DNA of 64,000 nucleotides from CAVVJA01 sp963809815 (GTDB taxonomy: Bacteria; Actinomycetota; Actinomycetes; Mycobacteriales; Jatrophihabitantaceae), in assembly GCA_963809815.1 (NCBI GenBank), contig CAWELM010000014.1, positions 62,001 through 126,000 of the forward strand, in the 5' to 3' direction. Position 1 is the stretch's first letter. Each line of letters starts with the position of its first letter. This document shows, piece after piece, positions 8,708 through 16,436 of this stretch. The notes beneath the pieces were generated by a model. The model was not told where the DNA came from, did no database searches, and was given only the letters and a program-made list of their open reading frames with translations. A program made the translations under genes and the position numbers.

Positions 8708-9376
8708 TCAACTGGGCAGGATGTTGATCACTCTCGCCAAGACAACGACGAGCACCGCGACTGAGATGATCGATTGCAAAGCCATGAGCGCCTTCGCGCG
8801 AACCGTGAGTGGCATTGTGTCCGTCGGGCTGAATGCGACCAGATTGGTGAATGCGACGTACAGGTGGTCGGGGAATCGGGGTAGCCACCCGGGGGCGGCG
8901 AGACCACTGGTCACGGTCTGGGGGAACTGGAAGTCGGGGTAGGGCTTCGGATCAGCGGCGCGACCGGCTGGACCACCGCCGTCGATCTGCCAGTAGAGCA
9001 GGCCAAACGTGACGATGTTCGTCATGAGCACCAGCGCCCCGGCAATGAGCAATCGGTTCGCGGTCAATTCAACACCGTTGATCTTCCCACTGCCGAGAAC
9101 GAGCCCGACCAGCCGGAATGCCGCGGCCGCGTTGGCGACGACAAGCAGGCTGAACAGGCAGAGGACAATTGGACGCGCGGTCCGCGGAACCGGGCCTGGC
9201 TTCGCGGCGATGATCAGCATTCCCAGGAATGCGGCGGTTTCCACAATCGGGACGAGCAACGGCGGACCGACTCGGTCGCGAGACGGTACGAGCACCTGGG
9301 GCAGGATGACGACAACAATGGCCACCAGCGGCCACTTGTAGCTTTCGGGCTTGCGCTGCGTACCTCGGTCAGTCAT
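8708..9376 (-). CDS. Integral membrane protein with a C-terminal pore-like two-helix module
   Basis: A 222-residue protein with about six hydrophobic segments (residues ~15-30, 35-55, 65-85, 95-120, then ~160-180 and 195-220). The last part, YVAFTNLVAFSPTDTMPLT followed by RAKALMALQSIISVAVL, has the layout of a two-TM potassium-channel module (pore helix, filter, second helix) but lacks the GYG filter. The start is ATG 9376, just after the DUF2252 gene stop (19 bp), so the two may be co-transcribed. Function unknown. Confidence 0.7.
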   Translation of the reverse strand: MTDRGTQRKPESYKWPLVAIVVVILPQVLVPSRDRVGPPLLVPIVETAAFLGMLIIAAKPGPVPRTARPIVLCLFSLLVVANAAAAFRLVGLVLGSGKINGVELTANRLLIAGALVLMTNIVTFGLLYWQIDGGGPAGRAADPKPYPDFQFPQTVTSGLAAPGWLPRFPDHLYVAFTNLVAFSPTDTMPLTVRAKALMALQSIISVAVLVVVLARVINILPS

Positions 9377-9395
9377 CGGCGATCGAGCAGCCGGC

Positions 9396-10907
9396 TCACA
9401 CTCCTTCGACCGCCTCCAGCCGTCCGGACTGGATCGCGTCGATGAACGCGCGGTAGTCCTTTTCGTTCTGGTCGGCATATCGCTCGGAGAAGGACACGAT
9501 CGACTGGTCGAAGTCGTCGTTGGCGCCGAGATACGCCGAGATCGCGATCGGGTCGCCCGATCGAGCGTGGGCCCGCGCGAGCGTCCAGCCGCACATGTCG
9601 GCGTATACCCGCATGCCGACTGGAATCATCGCCTCGACCTCCGCCGAGCCCTTCATATCCCGCAGTTGGCGCCAGTAAAAGTGTCGATTGGGATCCAGGC
9701 CCACTGTCCAACCGAGGAAGATATCGCTAGCAGCTTGCATCCGTCGTTGTCCCTGGACGACGCGTTCGCCATGATTGGCATACGCGCTCTTGGGCAGTTC
9801 GTCCTCCAAGACCGAGTTGGTGGCCTCCTTGATCTGCAGAAACAGCGGATCCCCCTCCGTCCGGCCCCGGAGCAGAACGATGAAGGCGCGGGTGCCGACG
9901 CTGCCGACGCCCACAACCTTTCGGGCCGAATCGACGTACTCGAATCGCTCGAGCAACTCACGGATGTCCTCGCGCAGCGTCTCGCGGTACGACCGAAGCT
10001 CGCCGTGGATCAGCTCTCCCAGGTCTTCGGTAATGCCGTAAGTAGCAGCCAGGTCCCGGGCGGGCACCACGACCGGCGGCTGGCTGACGATCCGGTACTG
10101 GCCGTCCACTCGCTCACACAGCTTGGACAGTGCCTGCAAACTGTCGCGGGTACGCGCCTTCGCGATATTCGCCTCCGCCGTTTTCAAAGCCCGCTTCTCG
10201 GATTTATTGCTGCCGATCCCTGAACTGCGAATCCCGCCGAGCAACTGGTCTTCGTCCAACCGGGCATACCAGGTATCCATCAAGCCCATATCAGCAAACC
10301 CGGCCATAGCCTGGCGGTAGGCGGTCACCGCGGCGTGGGTGACCAGACGCGCATCCGCCTTGTTGAATCCATTGTTGCGGGCAGCGATCGTGAAGCTGGC
10401 CGTCATGCGCTTTACGTCATACTCGAAGGGGCCAGGCAGCGTCTCGTCGAAATCGTTGACATCAAACAACAAAAGCCGCTCCGGCGAGCCGAATACCCCG
10501 AAGTTCGACAGATGCGCGTCACCGCACAGCTGCACGTTCAATCCGGCAGTGGGCGTGTCCTTCAGGTCGGCCGCCATGATCTTCGCCGCACCTCGGTAGA
10601 AGGTGAAGGGCGAGACCATCATCCGACCATGCCGAACGGGCACCAGGTCCGCGTCCCGGGTGGCATCCTGCTCCTCGAGCAGAGCCACTGGGTCCGGACG
10701 ATCCGCGGCGGGCACCCAGTCGTCCTGACTGTCTACGGGCGTCCCTTTCCGCGCGTCCTTACCCTTGGCGCGTCGCTCGTCGAAGCTCGGGTGGTAGACC
10801 TTCTTCCCGCCCTTGCTCGCGACTTTGTTCGAGCCGCCCTTGCCCGCGCCCTTGCCATTGCTCTTGCTCGCCATCTTGTTCTTGCTTGCTGCTTTCGTCG
10901 CAGGCAT
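9396..10907 (-). CDS. DUF2252 domain-containing protein
   Basis: A 503-residue protein. The first ~55 residues are a Lys/Gly/Ala-rich basic tail (KNKMASKSNGKGAGKGGS), then the DUF2252 domain: RHGRMMVSPFTFYRGAAKIM, LQLCGDAHLSNFG-type motif (LCGDAHLSNFGVFGS) and DVNDFDETLPGPFEYDVKRM. The GDAHLSNFG and NDFDET motifs resemble the catalytic and metal loops of the protein-kinase/aminoglycoside-kinase fold, so a phosphotransferase activity is an inference. The basic tail could bind nucleic acid or polyphosphate. Upstream of the pore-like membrane gene. Confidence 0.88.
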   Translation of the reverse strand: MPATKAASKNKMASKSNGKGAGKGGSNKVASKGGKKVYHPSFDERRAKGKDARKGTPVDSQDDWVPAADRPDPVALLEEQDATRDADLVPVRHGRMMVSPFTFYRGAAKIMAADLKDTPTAGLNVQLCGDAHLSNFGVFGSPERLLLFDVNDFDETLPGPFEYDVKRMTASFTIAARNNGFNKADARLVTHAAVTAYRQAMAGFADMGLMDTWYARLDEDQLLGGIRSSGIGSNKSEKRALKTAEANIAKARTRDSLQALSKLCERVDGQYRIVSQPPVVVPARDLAATYGITEDLGELIHGELRSYRETLREDIRELLERFEYVDSARKVVGVGSVGTRAFIVLLRGRTEGDPLFLQIKEATNSVLEDELPKSAYANHGERVVQGQRRMQAASDIFLGWTVGLDPNRHFYWRQLRDMKGSAEVEAMIPVGMRVYADMCGWTLARAHARSGDPIAISAYLGANDDFDQSIVSFSERYADQNEKDYRAFIDAIQSGRLEAVEGV

Positions 10908-10957
10908 GCCAACCCCCCAAGGGTCATTTCAATCGATCGCACAACGGGTGACGCCCA

Positions 10958-11005
10958 TCATCCCTCCAAGATGACGTTGCTGTCTCATCCCTCCGGGGTG
11001 ACGTT
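10958..11005. repeat. 21-bp imperfect direct repeat upstream of def
   Basis: TCATCCCTCCAAGATGACGTT at 10958-10978 recurs as TCATCCCTCCGGGGTGACGTT at 10985-11005, spaced 27 bp start to start, in the divergent gap between the DUF2252 gene and def. It may be a paired regulator site for either gene. Confidence 0.6.
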
Positions 11006-11088
11006 CATGTGGCGTCACGCAACTAAGTCTCCGTTGGGCCTGATCTGGGATCATTGCTCGGAGGACATTCGCGGCAAGGGAGAGCCCC

Positions 11089-11619
11089 GTGGCGGGAACG
11101 GCACGCAAGATAACGGTTGTCGGTGATCCGGTGCTGGCGACGCCGTGCCAGCCGGTCACCGAATTCGACGCCGGCCTAGCCGCTCTCATCGATGACATGT
11201 TCGCCTCCATGTATGCCGCGGACGGAGTGGGTCTGGCCGCGCCGCAGATCGGCGTCAGCCTCAACGTCTTCGTTTACGACTGCCTAGATGCAGAAGACAG
11301 GCGGCATGTCGGGCATATCGTGAATCCGGAGGTCGTGTCGACTTCCGGGCCGATCGACGACGGCGAGGAAGGCTGCCTATCGGTGCCGGGACCCTTCCAC
11401 GAGCTGGCGCGGCCCTGGGTCGCAACCCTGCGCGGGGTCAATGAAACCGGCACACCGATCGAGGTCACCGGGACGGGGTACTTCGCTCGCTGCCTCCTCC
11501 ATGAGGCAGAGCACCTGCGCGGAATTCTGTTCATCGACCACCTGCCGCGCAACCGCCGGCGCCGAGTGCTGCGGGAAATGGAGCCCTTCGCGTGGAACGC
11601 CTCGGTTCCGTCCCCTTGA
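11089..11619 (+). CDS. def: Peptide deformylase
   Basis: The 176-residue enzyme removes the formyl group from nascent N-termini. All three signature motifs are present: GVGLAAPQIG (residues ~46-55), EEGCLSVPG with the metal-ligand Cys (~98-106), and HEAEHLRG, the HExxH metal site (~138-145). It starts at GTG 11089 after a GGGAG. It is monocistronic here, not next to fmt, so it may be an additional deformylase. The length fits the family. Confidence 0.95.
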   Translation: MAGTARKITVVGDPVLATPCQPVTEFDAGLAALIDDMFASMYAADGVGLAAPQIGVSLNVFVYDCLDAEDRRHVGHIVNPEVVSTSGPIDDGEEGCLSVPGPFHELARPWVATLRGVNETGTPIEVTGTGYFARCLLHEAEHLRGILFIDHLPRNRRRRVLREMEPFAWNASVPSP

Positions 11620-11728
11620 GGATCAGGGACGTAAATGGTCACTAGGCGGGCAATTCCGTCCCAGATCTCCGTGTCGCCAGGGTGCGCCGGATAGTCGCGA
11701 TGACATATCCGGGGCGCACTGGCGGCGC

Positions 11729-12751
11729 TCAGGCGAGGAGCAGCTCCGCGATCTGGACGGCGTTCAGCGCTGCACCCTTGCGCAGATTGTCATTACTCAC
11801 GAACAGGGCCAAGCCGCGGTCACCGTCGACGCCGGGATCCTGCCGGATCCGGCCTACGTAGCTCGGATCCTGCCCAGCGGCCTCGAGCGGAGTGGGTACG
11901 TCCGACAAGGCAACGCCAGGGGCTGACTCCAGCAATTCCAGCGCCCGAGCCACGGGTATCGCGGCCGCGAACTCCAGGTTCAGGGACAGCGAGTGTCCGG
12001 TGAAAACGGGCACCCGGACGCAGGTTCCGGACACCCGCAGCTGCGGGATGTCGAGAATCTTGCGTGACTCGTTGCGCAGCTTCTGTTCCTCGTCGGTCTC
12101 ACCCGAGCCGTCGTCGACGAGCGAGCCGGCCATCGGCAGCACGTTGAACGCGATGGGCCGGACGTATTTCTCCGGGGCCGGAAATGTCACGGCCGAGCCG
12201 TCGTGCGTGAGCAGCGCGGCGCGATCCACCACCTGACGCACTTGCTTGTCCAGCTCGTCCACGCCCGACAATCCGCTGCCAGACACAGCCTGATAGGTGG
12301 ATGCCACCATCCGCACCAGGCCCGCGGCCCGATGTAGCGGGGCGACCACCGGCATGGCGGCCATCGTCGTGCAATTGGGATTCGCGATGATTCCCTTGCG
12401 GGCCGCCCGCGCCGCCGACGCGTTCACCTCCACGACCACGAGTGGCACATCCGGGTCCATCCGCCACGCGGATGAGTTGTCGATCACCGTGACAGCTGCG
12501 GCCGCAAACCGCGGCGCCTGCACCCGAGACGTCGAGGCACCCGCGGAGAACAGTGCGATATCCAATCCGGCGGGGTCAGCCGACGCTGCGTCCTCGACCA
12601 CGATGTCCGCGCCGTCCCAGGGCAACGTCGAGCCGGCTGATCGCGAGGAGGCAAAGTATCGGATCTCGTCCACGGGGAACGCCCGCTCCGCCAGCATCCG
12701 GCGCATTACCCCGCCGACCTGACCGGTCGCGCCGACCACGCCGACCCTCAT
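11729..12751 (-). CDS. asd: Aspartate-semialdehyde dehydrogenase
   Basis: A 340-residue enzyme that reduces aspartyl phosphate to the semialdehyde, the branch point to lysine, threonine, methionine and diaminopimelate. It starts MRVGVVGATGQVGGVMRRML (NADP fold) and has the catalytic Cys in IANPNCTTM (residue ~130) and a C-terminal substrate His segment (TGHSLSLNLEF). It lies 43 bp downstream of lysC on the same strand, the usual actinobacterial operon. Starts at ATG with GGAG just upstream. Confidence 0.96.
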   Translation of the reverse strand: MRVGVVGATGQVGGVMRRMLAERAFPVDEIRYFASSRSAGSTLPWDGADIVVEDAASADPAGLDIALFSAGASTSRVQAPRFAAAAVTVIDNSSAWRMDPDVPLVVVEVNASAARAARKGIIANPNCTTMAAMPVVAPLHRAAGLVRMVASTYQAVSGSGLSGVDELDKQVRQVVDRAALLTHDGSAVTFPAPEKYVRPIAFNVLPMAGSLVDDGSGETDEEQKLRNESRKILDIPQLRVSGTCVRVPVFTGHSLSLNLEFAAAIPVARALELLESAPGVALSDVPTPLEAAGQDPSYVGRIRQDPGVDGDRGLALFVSNDNLRKGAALNAVQIAELLLA

Positions 12752-12794
12752 CGGCTCCTCCGGCGCAGCGACGACCCGAGACGAGGTGAACGTC

Positions 12795-14063
12795 TCATCG
12801 CCCGCTCCCGCCGTGGACGACCGCCGGTTCGTCGGTAGAGCCCAACTCGAACGCGTCGTGCACGGCGCGAACCGCGGAGTCGAGGTCGACGTCCCGGCAG
12901 ACCGCGGAAATGCGGATCTCCGAGGTGGAGATCATCTCGACGTTGACGCCGGCGTCGGCGAGCGCGCTGAAGAAGGTTGCGGCCACTCCAGGATGGGTAC
13001 GCATCCCCGCCCCGACGAGCGACAACTTCCCGATGTGATCGTCGTAGAGCAACTCCTCGAAGCCGACGACGGACTGCACCCGCCGCAGCGCGTTCAGAGC
13101 AGTGGCGCCATCGGACGTCGGAATCGTGAACGAGACATCGGCCCGGCCCGTCCCGCGAGTCGAAACGTTCTGGACGATCATGTCGATATTGGTCTCAGCC
13201 GTCGCGAGCTCACGGAGCAATGCGGCCGCCTGCCCCGGCTTGTCCGGGACGCCGACGACGGTCACCTTTGCCTCGCTGCGGTCGTGGGCGACGCCGGTGA
13301 TAATCGCTTGCTCCACTGCTTGCTCCTCGATCGATCCGGTGACGAGCGTGCCCGGTTTGGTCGAGAACGACGAGCGGACGTGCATCGGCACGCCATAGCT
13401 GCGCCCGTACTCGACTGACCGCAGGTGCAGGATCTTTGCCCCGCACGCGGCCAATTCGAGCATTTCCTCGTAGGTGACTCGGCCCAGTCGCCGCGCGTTG
13501 GGCACAATGCGCGGGTCGGCTGTGTACACGCCGTCGACATCCGTGTAGATCTCGCACACATTCGCCGAAAGCGCGGCGGCGAGCGCCACCGCCGTGGTAT
13601 CGGATCCGCCGCGGCCGAGCGTCGTGATGTCCATGGTCTCCTTCGAGAAACCCTGGAATCCCGCGACGATTGCCACGTTCCCGTCGGCCAGCGATTCCTC
13701 GACCCGTCCGGGCGTGATGTTGACGATGCGCGCCTTGCCGTGGACGGACGTGGTGAGCACGCCGGCCTGCGAGCCCGTGAATGACTGCGCGGTGTAGCCC
13801 AACGAATTGATCGCCATCGCGAGTAGCGCCATCGAGATGCGTTCCCCCGCGGTGAGCAGCATGTCGAACTCCCGGCCGCCGGGGACCGGAACGATCTGCT
13901 CGGCCAATTCGATCAGCTCGTCGGTCGTGTCGCCCATTGCCGAGACGACAACCACGACGTCGTGGCCCTCCCGCCGGGTGGCCACAATTCGCTCAGCGAC
14001 ACGCTTGATGCGTTTGGCATCGGCAACGGATGAGCCGCCGTACTTCTGCACGACGAGCCCCAC
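12795..14063 (-). CDS. lysC: Aspartate kinase
   Basis: The 422-residue protein phosphorylates aspartate, the first step of the aspartate family pathway. KYGGSSVADA lies at residues ~7-16 and TTLGRGGSDTTAVALAAAL at ~160-178. Two C-terminal ACT domains (~265-400, starting EAKVTVVGVPDKPGQAA) provide lysine/threonine feedback control. GTG start at 14063. First gene of the lysC-asd pair; in related genomes the C-terminal ACT part is also made from an internal start, which I cannot verify here. Confidence 0.96.
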   Translation of the reverse strand: MGLVVQKYGGSSVADAKRIKRVAERIVATRREGHDVVVVVSAMGDTTDELIELAEQIVPVPGGREFDMLLTAGERISMALLAMAINSLGYTAQSFTGSQAGVLTTSVHGKARIVNITPGRVEESLADGNVAIVAGFQGFSKETMDITTLGRGGSDTTAVALAAALSANVCEIYTDVDGVYTADPRIVPNARRLGRVTYEEMLELAACGAKILHLRSVEYGRSYGVPMHVRSSFSTKPGTLVTGSIEEQAVEQAIITGVAHDRSEAKVTVVGVPDKPGQAAALLRELATAETNIDMIVQNVSTRGTGRADVSFTIPTSDGATALNALRRVQSVVGFEELLYDDHIGKLSLVGAGMRTHPGVAATFFSALADAGVNVEMISTSEIRISAVCRDVDLDSAVRAVHDAFELGSTDEPAVVHGGSGR

Positions 14064-14293
14064 AACCGCCCCTTCCCAACGCCCTTACTACTCACAGGGC
14101 AGGATACCGGCCGCCGCGATCTCGCCTTCCCGATGCGCGCAGACGGCCGCCCGGCTGGGGTCTGCCCTTTTCAATCGCACCTCGTCGTATCACGGGCTAC
14201 GGGGTTGCCTCCACTGCAGATAACACCCCGGTACGACCGGGCCGCATATCCACCCCCGGCAGGGCCGGGCAGCCGACCTCGTCGGGGGAGACC

Positions 14294-14509
14294 ATGAACA
14301 GAGAATCTGAACACCAGACCGCCAGCCGGACTGTGGTTGTCGACACGTTGGAGTGCCCGCAGTGCCACGCTCCGGCGGCAGCTGAGTGGTCGGCCCAGCT
14401 CGACTGCGGCGGCCGGACGATTACGCACGTGAAGGTGCGGTGCCTCGACCAGCACTGGTTCTTGCTGCCGGCGGACCGCCTACAGGTCCGCGCCTCTACG
14501 TTCTCGTAG
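14294..14509 (+). CDS. Small protein with a zinc-ribbon-like Cys pattern
   Basis: A 71-residue protein with LECPQCHAPAAAEW (residues ~20-33) and later LDCGG and VRCLDQHWF, giving a CxxC plus C...C pattern that could hold zinc. The ATG at 14294 follows GGGGGAG at good distance. It lies alone, divergent from lysC and convergent with gabT. I do not recognise a named family. Confidence 0.72.
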   Translation: MNRESEHQTASRTVVVDTLECPQCHAPAAAEWSAQLDCGGRTITHVKVRCLDQHWFLLPADRLQVRASTFS

Positions 14510-14590
14510 CCGCGGGCACGGTTCCGGTCAACTCGGTCGAGTTCGGTCAAGCTCGGCTCGACCGGCACCGTTTGAAGTCGAGTGGGCGAG

Positions 14591-16000
14591 TCAGTCGGTG
14601 TCGGCCGTATCGGTGACCTCGAGCCCATCCGACAACGGGGGTATCTCGGGCGGTGCGCTGGGGTGGCCATGAACGGCGGCCGCGAACGCCGACTCCAGCA
14701 GGTCAAGCCCTTCGGTCAGGAGCGCATCGCCGATGACGAGCGGCGGCAGGAAGCGCAGGACGTTGCCATAGGTCCCCGCCGTGAGCGTGATCAGGCCTTC
14801 CCGGTGACAAGCCGACGACACGGCGGACGTCAGCTCCGGATTCGGCTCGAGGGAACCGCCGCCGGTTACCAGCTCCACGGCGAGCATGGCACCGCGCCCG
14901 CGGACATCGCCGATGACGTCGTACTTGGCGGCGAGCGCCTCCAGCCGGGGTCGCATCACGGACTCGATCCGCCGCGCCGCCGCGCACAGGTCATCCACGC
15001 GCATCGTCTCGATCGCCGCCAGCGCCGCAGCGCAGGCGACCGGGTTGCCACCGTAAGTGCCGCCGAGCCCGCCACTATGCACCGCGTCCATGATCTCGAC
15101 GCGGCCCGTGACGCCCGCGAGCGGCAAGCCGCCGGCGATGCCCTTCGCGGTAGTGATCAGGTCCGGCACGACATCCTCGTGCGAGCAGGCGAACCAATCG
15201 CCGGTGCGGCAGAACCCGGTCTGGATCTCGTCGGCAATGAGCACGATGCCGTGTTCAGCGCACCATGCCGCGAGCTGAGGCAGGAACCCGGTCGGCGGCA
15301 CGACGAACCCGCCTTCACCCTGGATCGGCTCGATGATGACCGCGGCAATGTTGGACTCGCCGACCTGGGAGTGCGCGTGGTCGGCGAAGACGCCGAAGGC
15401 CTCGGCGGTACACCGCGCCGACCCGCCAGGCCAGCGGAACGGATACGCCATGGGGGCCCGATAGACCTCACCGGCGAACGGGCCGAATCGGTGCTTGTAC
15501 GGCATGTTCTTGGCGGTCAGCGCCATCGTCAGGTTGGTGCGGCCGTGATACGCGTGATCGAAGGCGACCACAGCCGGCCGACCCGTGTAGTGGCGGGCGA
15601 TCTTGACCGCGTTCTCCACCGCCTCGGCGCCGGAATTGAACAACGCCGAGCGCTTCTCGTGCGTACCGGGCGTCAGCTCATTGAGGGTCTCGGCGACTCT
15701 CACGTACTCCTCGTAGGGCGTGACCATGAAGCAGGTGTGGGTGAAGTCCGCGACCTGATCCTGCACGGCCGACACCACTCGGGGGGCGGCGTTGCCGACC
15801 GATACGACGGCAATGCCGGATCCGAAGTCGATCAGCTGGTTGCCGTCGACGTCGAGAACGATGCCGCCGCTCGCCTGCTTCACGTAGATCGGGAGCACAG
15901 TGCCGATCCCGGCCGATACCGCAGTCACTTTGCGGGCCTGCAGCGCGAGCGAACGGGGGCCGGGAATGGCGGTCCGGATGATGCGTTCCTGGCTGACCAT
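14591..16000 (-). CDS. gabT: 4-aminobutyrate--2-oxoglutarate transaminase
   Basis: A 469-residue class III PLP aminotransferase, which moves the amino group of GABA to 2-oxoglutarate, giving succinate semialdehyde. Motifs: ALFNSGAEAVENAVKIAR, AVIIEPIQGEGGF, LIADEIQTGFCRTG, and the Schiff-base Lys in LITTAKGIAGGLPLAG. The start is ATG 16000, whose A is shared with the TGA of the upstream biotinyl carrier gene and which has GGAGG correctly placed. The pair is therefore translationally coupled, an unexpected partnership. Confidence 0.92.
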   Translation of the reverse strand: MVSQERIIRTAIPGPRSLALQARKVTAVSAGIGTVLPIYVKQASGGIVLDVDGNQLIDFGSGIAVVSVGNAAPRVVSAVQDQVADFTHTCFMVTPYEEYVRVAETLNELTPGTHEKRSALFNSGAEAVENAVKIARHYTGRPAVVAFDHAYHGRTNLTMALTAKNMPYKHRFGPFAGEVYRAPMAYPFRWPGGSARCTAEAFGVFADHAHSQVGESNIAAVIIEPIQGEGGFVVPPTGFLPQLAAWCAEHGIVLIADEIQTGFCRTGDWFACSHEDVVPDLITTAKGIAGGLPLAGVTGRVEIMDAVHSGGLGGTYGGNPVACAAALAAIETMRVDDLCAAARRIESVMRPRLEALAAKYDVIGDVRGRGAMLAVELVTGGGSLEPNPELTSAVSSACHREGLITLTAGTYGNVLRFLPPLVIGDALLTEGLDLLESAFAAAVHGHPSAPPEIPPLSDGLEVTDTADTD

Positions 16001-16227
16001 CACAAGCCTCCGATCTCGATGACGGCGATGACGTCGCCCTCAGTGATGACGTCCCCGACCGAAACGGCCACCTCGCCGACCGTGCCCGTGACCTCGGCCA
16101 GCACTGGGATTTCCATCTTCATCGATTCCAGGATGACGAGGGTGTCCGTCGGTGTCACTGAGTCGCCCACCGACACCATCACCTGGGCGACGTTGCCGAC
16201 AAGCTCTGCGGCAACGGTGTGCGGCAT
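16000..16227 (-). CDS. Single-domain biotin/lipoyl carrier protein
   Basis: A 75-residue stand-alone carrier with the biotinylation motif ESMKMEIP (Lys at residue ~37) flanked by the two quasi-symmetric strands AELVGNVAQVMVSVGDSV and TGTVGEVAVSVGDVITEGD. It resembles the small biotinylated protein TB7.3 of mycobacteria. It normally carries CO2 for acyl-CoA carboxylases, but none is nearby. AAGGAG precedes the ATG. The stop shares one base with gabT's start. Confidence 0.9.
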   Translation of the reverse strand: MPHTVAAELVGNVAQVMVSVGDSVTPTDTLVILESMKMEIPVLAEVTGTVGEVAVSVGDVITEGDVIAVIEIGGL

Positions 16228-16309
16228 CGGACTCCTTCGTCAGTCCTCGGTGCAGGCCCACCGATGGTATTCGCGCGACCCGGGGAGCATGCAGTAACCT
16301 GTCCAGGTC

Positions 16310-16384
16310 ATGATGCGCGCGCTGCTTCTTCGCGGCCGCGACGAGGCCCGGTAGTCACTCCGGTCGGCCCCTCGTCGCGGGCCG
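16310..16384 (+). promoter_or_regulatory. leuA leader peptide and attenuator hairpin
   Basis: A 14-codon leader (MMRALLLRGRDEAR, stop 16352-16354) begins at ATG 16310 and includes three adjacent Leu codons (CTG CTT CTT). Its 3' half and the following bases form a stem: 16333-16346 (CGGCCGCGACGAGG) with 16370-16384 (CCTCGTCGCGGGCCG), one bulge. This is the form of the actinobacterial leu leader in which ribosome stalling at Leu codons controls leuA. Seen directly; regulation is inferred. Confidence 0.78.
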
Positions 16385-16436
16385 TTTCGCTGCGCCGGCC
16401 GTTCAATCCGTTGAACCCTCCCAGGAGCAGCTCATC

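Noticed and set aside
14582..16297. Long plus-strand ORF opposite gabT
   Set aside because: Antisense shadow of gabT and the biotin carrier gene.
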